Assembly (NCBI GenBank): GCA_020726505.1
Contig: JAHLEZ010000007.1
Span: 1,488,001-1,552,000, forward strand
Source of the DNA: Leptodontidium sp. MPI-SDFR-AT-0119
Lineage: Eukaryota; Ascomycota; Leotiomycetes; Helotiales; Leptodontidiaceae
Direction of reading: 5' to 3'
Length of the DNA: 64,000 nucleotides
Shown here piece by piece: positions 43,370 through 53,588 of this stretch. The notes under the pieces were generated by a model. It searched no databases. It had not been told where the DNA came from and saw nothing but the letters and a program-made list of their open reading frames with translations. A program made the position numbers and the translations under genes. Position 1 is the stretch's first letter; each line of letters begins with the position of its first letter.

Positions 43370-43912
43370 ATGGATGTGATAAATACCCTTGAGCTTATCG
43401 CATTTGGCTTCAGGGGATTTTCGCCTTCATCACCAGCGAAAGGTAAACCAACCACCTCGGTTTCGCGCATTCCAATTCCTCATAACCAGGATAGAATGAC
43501 CACTTCAAAGACGCTTCCGCTCCTTCGCGATGATGTCACCTTGAGCGCTGCCTTGAGACGCGATGACGATGTCATTCACAAACTGAGCCTCCCTCCGAAG
43601 AGAATCGACTTTTATTTCCATCTCTACGAACATCGGAGCGACATCGAGTCCTTCGTCTCCTTTCATCTCGGCTTGAGCCTCACCGAGATATGCTACATTT
43701 CAGAGGTAACGGACTGGATTGCTGGTAGCTTCATTCCAGTCCACGTCACATGTCACACTAGGAAGAATTTAGGACAAGCTACACGCGTACTCGTCAGGAT
43801 TCCTTTACCATATAAAGTCGGGGAAAAGGGGAACCTGGGGAATGCGGATGAGAAGCTTCGTTGTGAAGCCGCCACTTATCTCTGGATGCAACAAAAGAAC
43901 AAGAAATACTGA
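43370..43912 (+). pseudogene. Truncated APH-family kinase relic (N-terminal fragment)
   Basis: A 180-codon frame starts at a real ATG (43370); homology-like sequence begins at the internal MTTSKTLPLLRDDV. It shows the N-lobe pattern of a second APH subfamily: SLTEICYISEVTDWIAGSF, TRVLVRIPLPYKVGE and NADEKLRCEAATYLWMQQ. The frame then ends abruptly in KNKKY and a TGA, just where the C-lobe (HGDLxxxN and IDW motifs) should follow. No splice donor or continuation is found in the next 400 bp. It is best read as the stump of a kinase gene, though a short expressed protein is possible. Confidence 0.6.
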
Positions 43913-44314
43913 CGACGAAGAGGCAAGGACTTATAGTGTGACTTGATCCGCTCAAAGACCTTACTGTGTAGGTAGGTAGCTGCTAGGTACGCAGGAGATA
44001 AATACAAAAAGAATGTCATGCCTGGAAGAGAGTTGCGAGAAGAGAACTTTGAGGACCAGAGTGTGCATAGAAGAAAGGTTGGAGAAGCGTACAGCTCACA
44101 GAGAAAAGTTTATAGGAGTGTTAGGCTTCTAGAAGAAATGATCTAGAAGGTTTCTTCTGGACCGCAAAGGCTTCCACAAGACTGTGCAAGGAAGATAGGC
44201 TCTTCCCGTCGACTAGTTTGAGAAGACGCTAGTCCTTTGACGATTGGTTCCTGGTGGTTCTGTCACTTGAAATGGGGCAGCACCGCCATCGTATCCGATC
44301 CCATTCTATTATTA
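43913..44314. other. Intergenic, no gene seen
   Basis: 402 bp after the APH relic and before the PRP2 3' end. It contains AGGTAGGTAGCTGCTAGGTA-like short repeats near 43967 but no kinase-like continuation. Confidence 0.45.
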
Positions 44315-47092
44315 TCATCTCCTACTACGATCCTTCGACATCTTCCCCTCCAACTCCTCTATGGCTTCCTTCTTATGGTAATGCGGTGCGAACTCATACA
44401 ACCAAGCCGCTTGAATAGGAATGCAGCTGCGCATATACTCCTTTGTTGTCTGTACCAGTTCATGATACACCACGAGCCTCACTGGGGGATCTGTTTCCAT
44501 CAATACTGACGAGGGGTGTATATACACAGTTGTGTTTCTCTTAACTGTTCGGTAACTGTCACCGCCTCGCTGCAATTGCGCTGCGTTGGCAAAAAACCCT
44601 GCCGTGATCGCTTTTTGGATAGGCACGAGATTTGAGGCCCCGCAACTGGAGATTGTAAGCTCAACGCGTTCACAAAGCTTCGCAAGTTGGTCTCGGACAT
44701 CTCTCGCTCGAGCAAGAGATCTCTGTTGAAGGAAGTTCTCCTTTGCCCAGACGATGCTAAAATCATTATCCACCCATTGGTTCCAGATGTTCAGGTAAGT
44801 GAGGTGGTCTCCTCCCTCCTTGACTGTGAAGCGCGCTCGTGCACTATCTGCGTGCACTCTCTGTCCTCCCTTCGGCCGGAAAAACAATGCTGAGCTTTCA
44901 CCTAGCATTGCCATTATGCTCAACACTTCGTCAGAAGAGCCCAGCTGGTCTGAAGCAATGATTGTCTTCGCAATCTGAGGATCAGTCGGGAATTCGGCCA
45001 TTTTTCTTCCAATTTTGGTCAGCTCTCCTCGATCGTTCAATGCAGACAAGGCGTATAGCTGATTTAGAGCGCCGATTAAAGTCTGGGTGGGTGGAGGGTC
45101 CATGAAGTCAAAGGTCAAGAGGTCGTTGATTCCAAGTGACTTAAGTAGCAACACTATGCTATTCAGATTTGTTCGCTGGATTTCAGGAGTAGTGCTCTCT
45201 CCCATTTCGTTCATAAAGGCCCATTTTGTAAACAAGCGGAAGCATTTTCCAGGTCCCACACGGCCAGCACGGCCACTTCTCTGGTTTGCAGACGCCCGTG
45301 AACATGGTACTGTGACCAATTTTGACATTCCAGTTGCTGGATTATAGATGTTCTCCTTCACAAATCCTGGATCAATAACATACACAATGCCATTGATAGT
45401 TAAACTGGTCTCTGCAATATTGGTTGCTAAGACAACTTTTCGTGCACCTTTGGGAGTTGGCTCAAATATCTTGCTTTGTAGGTCGGTCGGAAGATTTGCA
45501 TAGATAGGACAAATGACTAGTTCGCGTACTCTTGAACCTAATTTCCTTGAAATGTCACTTATTCGTTCTTCGGCTGCCTCGATCTCATCTTGCCCTGTCA
45601 AAAATATGAGCACGTCGCCGCTCGGCTGAGAGGTATGTATCTGAAATAGTGTGGTGATAGCAGCAGCAAGATAATTTGCTTCTGGTTGAGGGGTGTTGTA
45701 GACTTCGACTGGGTAGGTGCGGCCTTTTAAATTGAAAATAGGAGCACCTTCGAAGAAGTCCGAGAAAGCCTGTGCATTGATTGTTGCCGAGGCGATCAAG
45801 AGTTTGATTGGACTTTCTTTGGCAAGATCTTTGAGGAGAGCTAGGAGTATGTCGGTATGCACAGTGCGCTCGTGAGCCTCATCAATCATGATCACCTGAT
45901 ACTCGTCCAGAGAAGGCGATATCATGACCTCTTTCAATAGATGTCCATCCGTCATGTATTTTATAACAGTTTCCTCGCTGGTGCAATCCTCGAAACGAAT
46001 AGCGTAGCCAACTTCGTTGCCAAGCTTGCATCCCATCTCCTCGGATACACGTTGAGCGACGGACATGGCAGCCACTCTCCTTGGTTGGGTCACTCCGATT
46101 TTCATCCCTCCCTTAGTGTACCCTGCTTCGTGTAAATATTGAGGCAACTGAGTGGTCTTGCCAGATCCCGTCTCACCGACAAGGATAATGGTCTGGAACT
46201 GCTCAAGAGCGGCTAGAAATTCATCTCTATAAGCGTATATTGGGAGACTTTTCCGAGTCTCCTTAATAGACTTTGCCTCCTTCTCAGCAGCCTTCAACTG
46301 TTCCCTTAGAAACCTTTCCTCGCTATCCAAACCCATAACCTCTCCGGGCAGCTTTGAATCCAGAATCCACTTGATCCCTTGTTCCTCATCAAACACGTAA
46401 TCATATTCGCCTTCGTCGACTCGTTCCGTGCTTTGAATCTGATTTTTGGCTAGCTTCAGTTGCTGTCTCTCCCACTCCTCATGTTCAGTAACGAATTTCT
46501 CCTGGCCATATTCATCTCTCTCGACGTAGCGTTTGTACAACGCATCGTGTTTCTTCTTCTGGTCGAGTTTCCCTTTTTCTGTAACGTAGTCATCTGGTAC
46601 AGCATAGCTGTCTCGATGATCATCGATCCGTAGTCTTTCGTCGGCAAGTCGAAGAATCTCTTTGTTCTTGGCAAATTCTGCCTTCTCCGACAAATTCGAA
46701 CGAGGATCATTCAGCTCCCTCGTCTCGTCATCGACTTGCTTCCTCAGCAAGGCGAGCCGCCCTGTCTCACGCTTCTTCAAATATTCTTGTCTCGACCTTT
46801 CCCTGAGATCTGGCATTGCAGCACTCCTCGCAGCAGCATCTTCAGCCAAAGCTCTTCGCTGTGCCATGATGGACCCCTCCTTGGCGGACGATCTATCCTT
46901 AAGGATTTTCCTCGGCGTATCGGCATCTTTTGACCGCAGCCTCTGCGCGAAAGCATCTTTCTCTGCTTGGTCTCTCCTACGTTCTTTCTCTGCCTCCGAG
47001 ATGTCGTCGTCTGGGTGGCTCATTTTCATTTGTTTGAAAGCAGGCTCCTGGATTTCCGGTTCTTCTTCGAAAACATATTCTTCATCGCCCAT
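44315..47092 (-). CDS. PRP2: DEAH-box pre-mRNA-splicing ATPase PRP2 (N-terminus uncertain)
   Basis: RNA helicase that activates the spliceosome before the first step of splicing (S. cerevisiae Prp2, human DHX16). The intronless frame gives 925 aa from ATG 47092. Helicase motifs are complete: GETGSGKTTQL, TQPRRVAAMSVA, DEAH in MIDEAHERT, SAT in LIASATINA, TNIAETSLT and QRSGRAGRVGPGKCFRL, then the HA2/OB region. A coding-like frame upstream on the same strand (from ATG 47295, MSAKKSALLPMEEED, ending DDFEDRW) would supply the usual charged N-terminus, but it is one base out of phase with this frame at about 47086-47090. See the separate finding. Confidence 0.9.
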   Translation of the reverse strand: MGDEEYVFEEEPEIQEPAFKQMKMSHPDDDISEAEKERRRDQAEKDAFAQRLRSKDADTPRKILKDRSSAKEGSIMAQRRALAEDAAARSAAMPDLRERSRQEYLKKRETGRLALLRKQVDDETRELNDPRSNLSEKAEFAKNKEILRLADERLRIDDHRDSYAVPDDYVTEKGKLDQKKKHDALYKRYVERDEYGQEKFVTEHEEWERQQLKLAKNQIQSTERVDEGEYDYVFDEEQGIKWILDSKLPGEVMGLDSEERFLREQLKAAEKEAKSIKETRKSLPIYAYRDEFLAALEQFQTIILVGETGSGKTTQLPQYLHEAGYTKGGMKIGVTQPRRVAAMSVAQRVSEEMGCKLGNEVGYAIRFEDCTSEETVIKYMTDGHLLKEVMISPSLDEYQVIMIDEAHERTVHTDILLALLKDLAKESPIKLLIASATINAQAFSDFFEGAPIFNLKGRTYPVEVYNTPQPEANYLAAAITTLFQIHTSQPSGDVLIFLTGQDEIEAAEERISDISRKLGSRVRELVICPIYANLPTDLQSKIFEPTPKGARKVVLATNIAETSLTINGIVYVIDPGFVKENIYNPATGMSKLVTVPCSRASANQRSGRAGRVGPGKCFRLFTKWAFMNEMGESTTPEIQRTNLNSIVLLLKSLGINDLLTFDFMDPPPTQTLIGALNQLYALSALNDRGELTKIGRKMAEFPTDPQIAKTIIASDQLGSSDEVLSIMAMLGESSALFFRPKGGQRVHADSARARFTVKEGGDHLTYLNIWNQWVDNDFSIVWAKENFLQQRSLARARDVRDQLAKLCERVELTISSCGASNLVPIQKAITAGFFANAAQLQRGGDSYRTVKRNTTVYIHPSSVLMETDPPVRLVVYHELVQTTKEYMRSCIPIQAAWLYEFAPHYHKKEAIEELEGKMSKDRSRR

Positions 47093-47295
47093 CGGTCTTC
47101 AAAGTCGTCGTTCTGTTCCTTTCGGATGGTTCCTGACCGATGCTCTGTCTCGCCGCGAGGCGATCTTTCTCGCTGCCTGTTGCGCCGTGAGGAGCTCCCG
47201 CTATGTTGCTTTTTCTCTTTCTTCTTTTCTACCACCTTGGCTGGACCCATATCTTCCTCTTCCATGGGGAGAAGAGCGGACTTTTTAGCGCTCAT

Positions 47296-48544
47296 GTTGT
47301 GTGGTGTGGAAGTGACTGCTGGGCAAAAGAAAGAGGGTCCACGAAACTTCCAGCTCCCCCACGGGAACAACAAGTGGCTAATATATGGAAGAGAAGTGGC
47401 TATATTTTAACTACTTTTACTGAGTAATAAAACTATTAATTGAGCTACGAATTGAGTTACAAAATTTGCCATAGCAACCTCCATTCCTCACGAGTATTGT
47501 CGCATTCTTTATTTTATACATTCCGCACGGATTCCTTACGAATAAGCATTCCTCTTCAAAGTAAACAATAGAAGAGAAAGAGAGGGGGGGAAAGAATGAG
47601 AGAGGGAGAGAGAAAGAAAGAGAGAGAGCTTAACTTACTTAATAAAAGGAAGAGAGAAAGAGAGAAAGAGTTTGACTTACTTGATAAAAGGAAAAGAGAG
47701 AGGGGGGGGGGGGGGGGGAAGAAAGAGAAAGAGAAAGAGAAAGAGAGAGTTTAACCTACTTAATAAAAGTAAAAGAGGGGGGGAGAGAGAATTTGACTTA
47801 CTTAATAAAAGAGAGAGAAAGTGTGTGTGTTTATAATAAAGAGTATGAAAAAGACTCGTAGGTACACCGGGAATGTAATTATTAACTAACGATTCAATTG
47901 GAATATATTTTGTTATGAACCACTTAGTACAGTATCGCTCTTGATTTGTATTTTAAAGTTTTAAATACACCGAGATTTAGGCTCTGAACTACTCACTAAG
48001 CATAATAACGTAAAATAGTCGATTATTTGATACCTCACGTTTAACCAACAACAATATGAGAGCGACAAGTAGAGTGTAATTATGCAAGCTTAGTAGCTAA
48101 AGACGCTTATTTTCCGGCTTTTGAGCCACCCGCTGCTACCGTAGGGAGTGCTGGAAGGACCACATTTATCTTGAGTTGGTGGTTGGACGCTGGAATCGCG
48201 GGGTAAAAAAGGGACTGTCCACCAACATCTGTCTCAGACGAGCAGGAGCATGGCATTATCAGCCAGTAGCTTATGGAAGGCGGCGCTGCGACGGTGGAAG
48301 AACGCATCAAATGCATTCGAAATGTTACAAACGCTCTCCAACATATGCACGAGAACAATTCAGCGAGTACCGAGGCATGGATTGAATGATCAGGACTTCA
48401 TATGGCATCTTGCTTTGGCATCATTTATTCTTCTCTTTCTTCACTCAGCCGCAAATCCCATCTAGGACAACACGCCACCCTATGTTTCCAACATGCCTTC
48501 ATAGTGAGAGATGAGAAACCCAATAAGATCTACCGACAGGATCA
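47296..48544. other. Intergenic with purine-rich tandem repeats
   Basis: 1.25 kb including the PRP2 promoter and a polypurine repeat block. The sequence 47860-48080 is AT-rich. No gene is supported; short ORFs around 48107-48465 overlap on both strands and show no domain. Confidence 0.45.
47572..47830. repeat. Polypurine tract with four TTTGACTTACTTAATAAAAG-like units
   Basis: GA-rich tracts alternate with a 20-bp unit of the form TTTGACTTACTTAATAAAAG. The unit occurs four times, near 47629, 47671, 47750 and 47792, with spacings of about 42, 79 and 42. A G17 run lies at 47702-47718, and the block ends in (GT)5. The purine strand is continuous enough to suggest triplex or slipped structures. 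It is a degenerate minisatellite. Confidence 0.8.
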
Positions 48545-48916
48545 CTACTTGTGCAAATCTTTCTCCAAATCATCGAAGAGCTTCTCCACAGTCGTCAATG
48601 CATCTCCCTCTCCAATAGGTACATCAGCCTGAGCCCACACTTTGTGGGAGTTTTGGTTTGCCAACTTCTTCAAAGTCTTGTCATCAGCTCCTTTGTTGAC
48701 CTGGAAGTTGTACCGTTTGTACTGTTTCCCATCCTTGGTGAATGATTCCCCATTATCCAAGCCAGAACCGATGTCCTTGTCGTTATTGCCGGATTGAGCT
48801 GGAGCTGCCCTCGTCCCCGGAATACCTCGCCCATCCGCGATGCTTTGTACACGAGATTTACTGAGAAAGACCCAGTCTTTGAGAGCTATGAGGGATGTCT
48901 TCAATGCACGACTCAT
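48545..48916 (-). CDS. Small hypothetical protein, 123 aa
   Basis: A single-exon frame starts at a genuine ATG (48916). The N-terminus MSRALKTSLIALKDWVFLSK is basic and hydrophobic and could be a targeting sequence. The rest is hydrophilic, with DGKQYKRYNFQVNKGADDKT and an acidic C-terminal helix (TVEKLFDDLEKDLHK). Amino-acid use looks like a real protein, but I recognise no family. The frame has no visible interruption. Confidence 0.5.
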   Translation of the reverse strand: MSRALKTSLIALKDWVFLSKSRVQSIADGRGIPGTRAAPAQSGNNDKDIGSGLDNGESFTKDGKQYKRYNFQVNKGADDKTLKKLANQNSHKVWAQADVPIGEGDALTTVEKLFDDLEKDLHK

Positions 48917-49888
48917 GACGACTAGGTGACGTTAGATAGATGGATTATAGAGCAAGCAACTTCAAAACTCAATTGTTACCCACAGGTCAATCTGGTGAAG
49001 AAGCGATGATATAGGCAATTTGAATCGAAGACCGGTACTAAAATATCGAGGCGAACGATTGGCAATTAACTTGATTGGAAGGAATGTGAGAAAGTGATAT
49101 ATCCAATTTGAAGAGTAGCGATGATACCCCGAATTTATGGGCAGGAAATTGTGGTGGAATTAAGATTGATGTGATAGGAAGGTTCTTTTATAGCAGCTCC
49201 ATTGCTATCGCTTTCAACTTTCCGTGAGGCAGCATCATATACGAAAATACATGGGTGGCAGCACTAGCATCAAGGGTCGAAAGTGATAACTTGTTATTCC
49301 CAGTTTTGCGCGCGGTAGGAACCAAAATTATGACTGTTTGAAACGAACTGGTTGGGTGGGCTTGGTCGACGATTTTTAGATTTGTTGATAGCCCCTGGAT
49401 GGCCGCAGGGACATCAGCAGCCCTTACTTGACACGCCCCGACGAGATAGCAGCCGAAACTCAAATATGACGGTACAATACGAAAATACACTGTAGACCTC
49501 CGTGCTTATTGAATGACCCCAGCCAGAAGTGAGCCCAGTTTTACGATTCTCACTCGCTGTAGGACGTTCAATGTACCCATGGTAGACGTCGAAGTGCCAC
49601 GTGAAACATTTCTGGGGGTGCGTTCATCGCTAAAATTGGGCCTGTTTTGAGTTAGCGCTACGCGTCCCGCGCAACGGCGAAGTTGCTCTTCTGCGTGGCA
49701 AGATGATTTTTTCACATATGCACTGGGCTGCATGGCACCTCGTGATTCGTGGTATTCTCGAAAGCGCTAAACAACCGGCGGCCGAATACGTCAGTTACTA
49801 CTGTTTTAAGTGCTCACAACTAGGCTTCTCGCGATACCTCCGCTCCTCACTGCCCATCTCGAAAACACCTTGCGATTAGGTTGGAGTC
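48917..49888. other. Intergenic, no supported gene
   Basis: About 970 bp between the small ORF and the second AIM9-like gene. Minus-strand ORFs at 49188-49733 have no ATG-based start of interest and no motifs. It probably includes promoters for both divergent neighbours. Confidence 0.45.
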
Positions 49889-51784
49889 ATGCATGCAAAT
49901 TCCTGTGCGAGACTATTTGAAAGGAGTACTGCTTTAATAAAACACTACCGCCATTGGAATGCCATGAGCAGGAAAACGATGGCAACGGACTCTACTCCGT
50001 CAAGTCTCAAATCATCACGAAGGCTTCTCCCAGGTAAGTTCATTCGATTCTGGATACTTTCGAAATGTTGCTCATTCCTTCAGATTTGAGGTACAGCGAG
50101 GATTTTTTCAATTTCACTCGAGGCCGCTTCGTTTGTGACGAAGTGCATGAGATGTCACAGCGCCACGTCCGATTCAATGTGAACGAGCTGGCCCGCCTCG
50201 CGGCCGACGCGGTTGGAGCGAACATATGCGTTAGCATAGAAAAATACCCCGACGGCATGTACAACAAAGCTATGCTTCTCACCATGGACAATGGTACTCA
50301 AGTCGTGGCGAAGGTTCCAAATCCTAATGCTGGCAAACCTCATTTCACCACAGCCAGCGAAGTTGCCACGATGGACTTCGTGCGTTTCATCTCAAGCATC
50401 AAGGAATGTTATTACTCGGCTAACCTGCAGTAGGTACGAAATGTCTTAGGAACTCCGGTTCCTAAGGTGTTTGCTTGGAGCTCCAAGGCAGAAGAGAATC
50501 CGGTTGGCGCAGAGTACATCATTATGGAGAAGCTTCCAGGGATTGAGCTTGAACACGCTTGGCCTAGTATGACGATTGGTGATCGGCTTGCTGTCGTGAA
50601 AGCCATCGCTCGTTATCAGAAATCCTGGTGCTCAGTGTCCTTCAAAAAGTACGGGGGTCTTTACTACGCCAAAGACCTAGATATATCGACTGGGAATGAG
50701 CCGCTGTATACGGACGCAAATGGCATTGATGTCAAAGATTCAAAGTTCGGGATTGGTCCATCTACTGAACGGGAATTTATTGACAATGGAAGAGCGACTA
50801 TCGATTTTGACAGAGGGCCATGTAAGATTTATGTTTCCCATCTTAGACCTACTTGATTGACCAGAGTAAGGGGGAAATGTAGAAGACTATCATAATGCAA
50901 TTGCGCATCGAGAGATAGCTGCCGTGAGCAAGCTCCCTCGCCTACCCAAGTCCCCAATAACCCTTTGTGGTCCGGGAACCTACCAACCGACGAGAGAAAG
51001 GAAGCTCAAAGCATTGCACTGCCACCTCAAGCTCATAAAATTCCTGCTCCCTGCAGATCGATCTATCTGCTCGTCACATCTTTGGCATGGCGACCTACAT
51101 GTTGCCAACATTTTCGTGAACCCTTCAAATCCCACCGAGATCGTGGGTCTTATAGACTGGCAGTCTACAGAGCTAGCTCCACTCTACCACCACGCCCGCC
51201 AGCCCTAAATTCTTGATTATAATGGGCCGCCTGTCATAGGTCTCGAACGGCCTCATCTACCAAAAGATATAGAGCAGCTCGACGCAGACGCGAAGAAGCA
51301 AGCAGAGGCTTTATACTTACAACAATCACTTTGCTCTCTGTATAATACCTTGACCCACCACCAAAACGCACAACTTCACGCTGCGTTCGTGTTCCAGCAA
51401 ACGACCAGCCACCTCCTCCTACTACTGGCACGCAACCTCCTCATCGACGGCGAAGCAACCTATCTCTCGCAAGTCGCAGCATTGGAGGCAACGTGGGACG
51501 AACTTCCGGGAGCCAAAGGCTCGGCTTATCCTTTCTCGTTTTCAGCCAGTGATCGACAAGAGATGGAAGCCGATACTGAAGGCGTAGTTCGTGGTATGGA
51601 GGCGATGCGAGCAATTCGGGAGAGTATTGGTGAGTTGTTTCCCGAGCAAGGAATTGTGAGGACAGAGTTGTACGACGATGCTCTAGATGCGTTGGAGCAG
51701 ATGAAGCAGCAGGTTATTGGGGAGTTTGCACAAACCGAGCAAGACAGAGAAATTTGGCGGAAGGAATGGCCTTTTGGAACCTGA
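49889..51784 (+). pseudogene. AIM9-like APH-family gene with one in-frame stop
   Basis: Four exons join in phase: 49889-50033, 50084-50379, 50434-50821 and 50871-51784, a 581-codon frame ending at a normal TGA. One TAA at 51206-51208 interrupts it after TELAPLYHHARQP; the frame then continues without a shift as ILDYNGPPVIGLERPHLP. The catalytic motifs lie before the stop: EKYPDGMYNKAMLLT (loop), VVAKVPNP, EYIIMEKLPGIELEHAWPS, HGDLHVANIFV and GLIDWQSTE. Product truncated at residue ~388 would lack the helical C-terminus. Only one lesion is present, so loss is recent, or the base is a sequencing error. It is a diverged relative of the gene at 41315-43208. Confidence 0.75.
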
Positions 51785-52868
51785 GCAATCAGAGATTTAG
51801 CCGGTCTCTCCGATATTTTAGATGAATTTACTGTTGTTTGAAGTCTCCTAACTCTGGCTTTCTCTTCGTATCGTTTGTGTCCTGTGGCGCACCTATCGTC
51901 CTTGCCTCTGAACAACGCTCCCAATGCCAAAGTAGCTACTATTCATGAATCTCCACGGAACTGTTCTCAGCAAATCCGACCGCAGACATAACACATCAGC
52001 GAATACAGTGCTGAGTGAGCGATTTATCGGAGTGTTGCTTGGTATGCGCTGATGGTCTGAGAAGCGCAATTGTCCCCAGTAAAGCTCCTCAACACAAACA
52101 CAGAGCAGTACCTGCCACTGAGTACCCCTTCTCCAACGTCAATTCTCCACTTCGTCCATTTAACTCTACCGAAGAGAGGATATCAAGAGAGAAGGGGGAG
52201 GAAAGGGAGCAGAAGAAGAAGAAGCGGATATACGGTGCAGATCGCGAAGATGGAAAGGGAGAGACCATCCAAGACAAACAAGACGAGATTGACAAGCTCC
52301 TACTTCCCACAAGTCAAGTTGATAGGTGGAGGAATAATCGATCGCACGCACCGGTCGCAACCAAAAGAATCTTAGCCTTATCGATCTTGAAATCCTCGGA
52401 CACAAAGAGCAGTTGCGGGAGAGTTACGGCCTGAAAATTCACTCCATTCTACCACTCGACAAAGTTGCAATATCGAAGAAGTACAGATTGCCACAAAAGG
52501 TTCAGGGGAAGCTGTCCAATATACTAGGGATTCAATTGATTGTCATCTAGTTGTGCCCGGCGCTCGACCTCTTTAATTTAAGCTGAATAAATTGATATCT
52601 CTCTATGAATTGTCCGTTTCTCAAGAGGGTCTCCGCAAAACGAGTTCCCCACTAGTCGTTGAAAGGCTCTTGTCAATGCATAACACAGTTCGCTGACGGA
52701 ATACGGTATTGGAGAAAGAAGCCAGCAGAATAGCACAAAATGAAAGAACTTCGAGCGATGCCATATCATGCTTTGCTGCATTCCTTGAAAAGCGTTCCGC
52801 TACCAGTTCTAAGAGAGTTCCGGATAGCTTCCTTCCCAGCCCTTTGCATCTAAGCACATCCCCGTGAA
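51785..52868. other. Intergenic with a possible short coding relic
   Basis: About 1.1 kb. On the plus strand, roughly 52340-52554, a ~70-codon stretch reads like protein (NLSLIDLEILGHKEQLRE, then YGLKIHSILPLDKVAISKK) and ends in TAG, but it has no ATG and a TAA lies just upstream. I do not know the family. It may be an exon or fragment of a lost gene. Confidence 0.3.
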
Positions 52869-53588
52869 TCATTTCGCCAACAAACCACGAGCATCTTTAT
52901 ACAAGGCACCTATGTTTACATACTGTCCACTCCAGCATTTCCGAATAATCGATCCACAGAAAAGACCCTCTAACGGAGGCAAACCTTGGCTTGGCCATTG
53001 TGGGGGATCGAGGGTGAAGAAATAATATTCGTGGACACGCCATACGGCGATCGAATAGATGATCCAGCCAAAGTGAAGAATTTCGATTTTTGCAGTCAAA
53101 TCTTCCTCGCATACTGTATCCACGTCGGCATCCATGGACAGTAACACAGACTGGCCAAAATCCGCGAGCTTGAGCTCTTCATCGCTGACCAAGGTGTTCC
53201 GGAGGGCGATTTCGTCCACGAACACCTTACGTGAGTGGACGTAGGATAGAGTGTCTATGAGAGACAAAATCCACTCGGTTTTAAGGGATTGGTGTGGTTC
53301 AGTATTCTTCTCGATGTACCTCTTTAGATCACCTTGCTTTGCAAAGGCGAGCTCGATCCCGTCACCAGAAGCTTTAAAACAATGGATGATCCCATTATAG
53401 TTGCCAAGTCGTTCGACAATAGCCTTCTCATGTTTCAACGCGTTGCGATTGATAGAGTTTCAATACTCGGCGCTGCGACGAGCCTCACTGGTGGAACCAT
53501 CAACGGAAAAGACTCTCGCGACCTTGACGACCCGCATCTCATCAAGCCGAAGGATACGGCCTGTCATTCCCGACACAATAACTCCATA
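52869..53588 (-). pseudogene. Protein kinase relic interrupted by TGA and a MITE
   Basis: On the minus strand one reading frame, apart from a single TGA at 53460-53462, runs from the MITE edge (53588) to a stop at 52869. The N-lobe reads YGVIVSGMTGRILRLDEM, then VVKVARVF (strand with the ATP lysine). After the TGA it continues NALKHEKAIVERLGNYNG, GIELAFAKQGDLKRYIEK, and LADFGQSVLLS (DFG). The usual HRD motif is replaced by VFVDEIALRNTL. This resembles small fungal kinases with degenerate catalytic loops. In-frame sequence (LRLGTEVLSG) resumes beyond the element at 53888 onward, up to a TAA at 53951-53953, so the insertion split the gene. Confidence 0.7.

Noticed and set aside
46662..47288. 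Long plus-strand ORF (208 codons) opposite PRP2
   Set aside because: It is the antisense shadow of the clearly coding PRP2 N-terminal region and has Ser/Leu-rich shadow composition.
47572..47830. CRISPR-like array
   Set aside because: The 20-bp units are degenerate, only four, unevenly spaced and separated by GA tracts, in a eukaryotic genome with no cas genes.
51206..51208. Intron that would remove the TAA in the second AIM9-like gene
   Set aside because: Any GT..AG pair covering it would also delete conserved sequence (STELAPLYHHARQP); a nonsense codon is the simpler reading.
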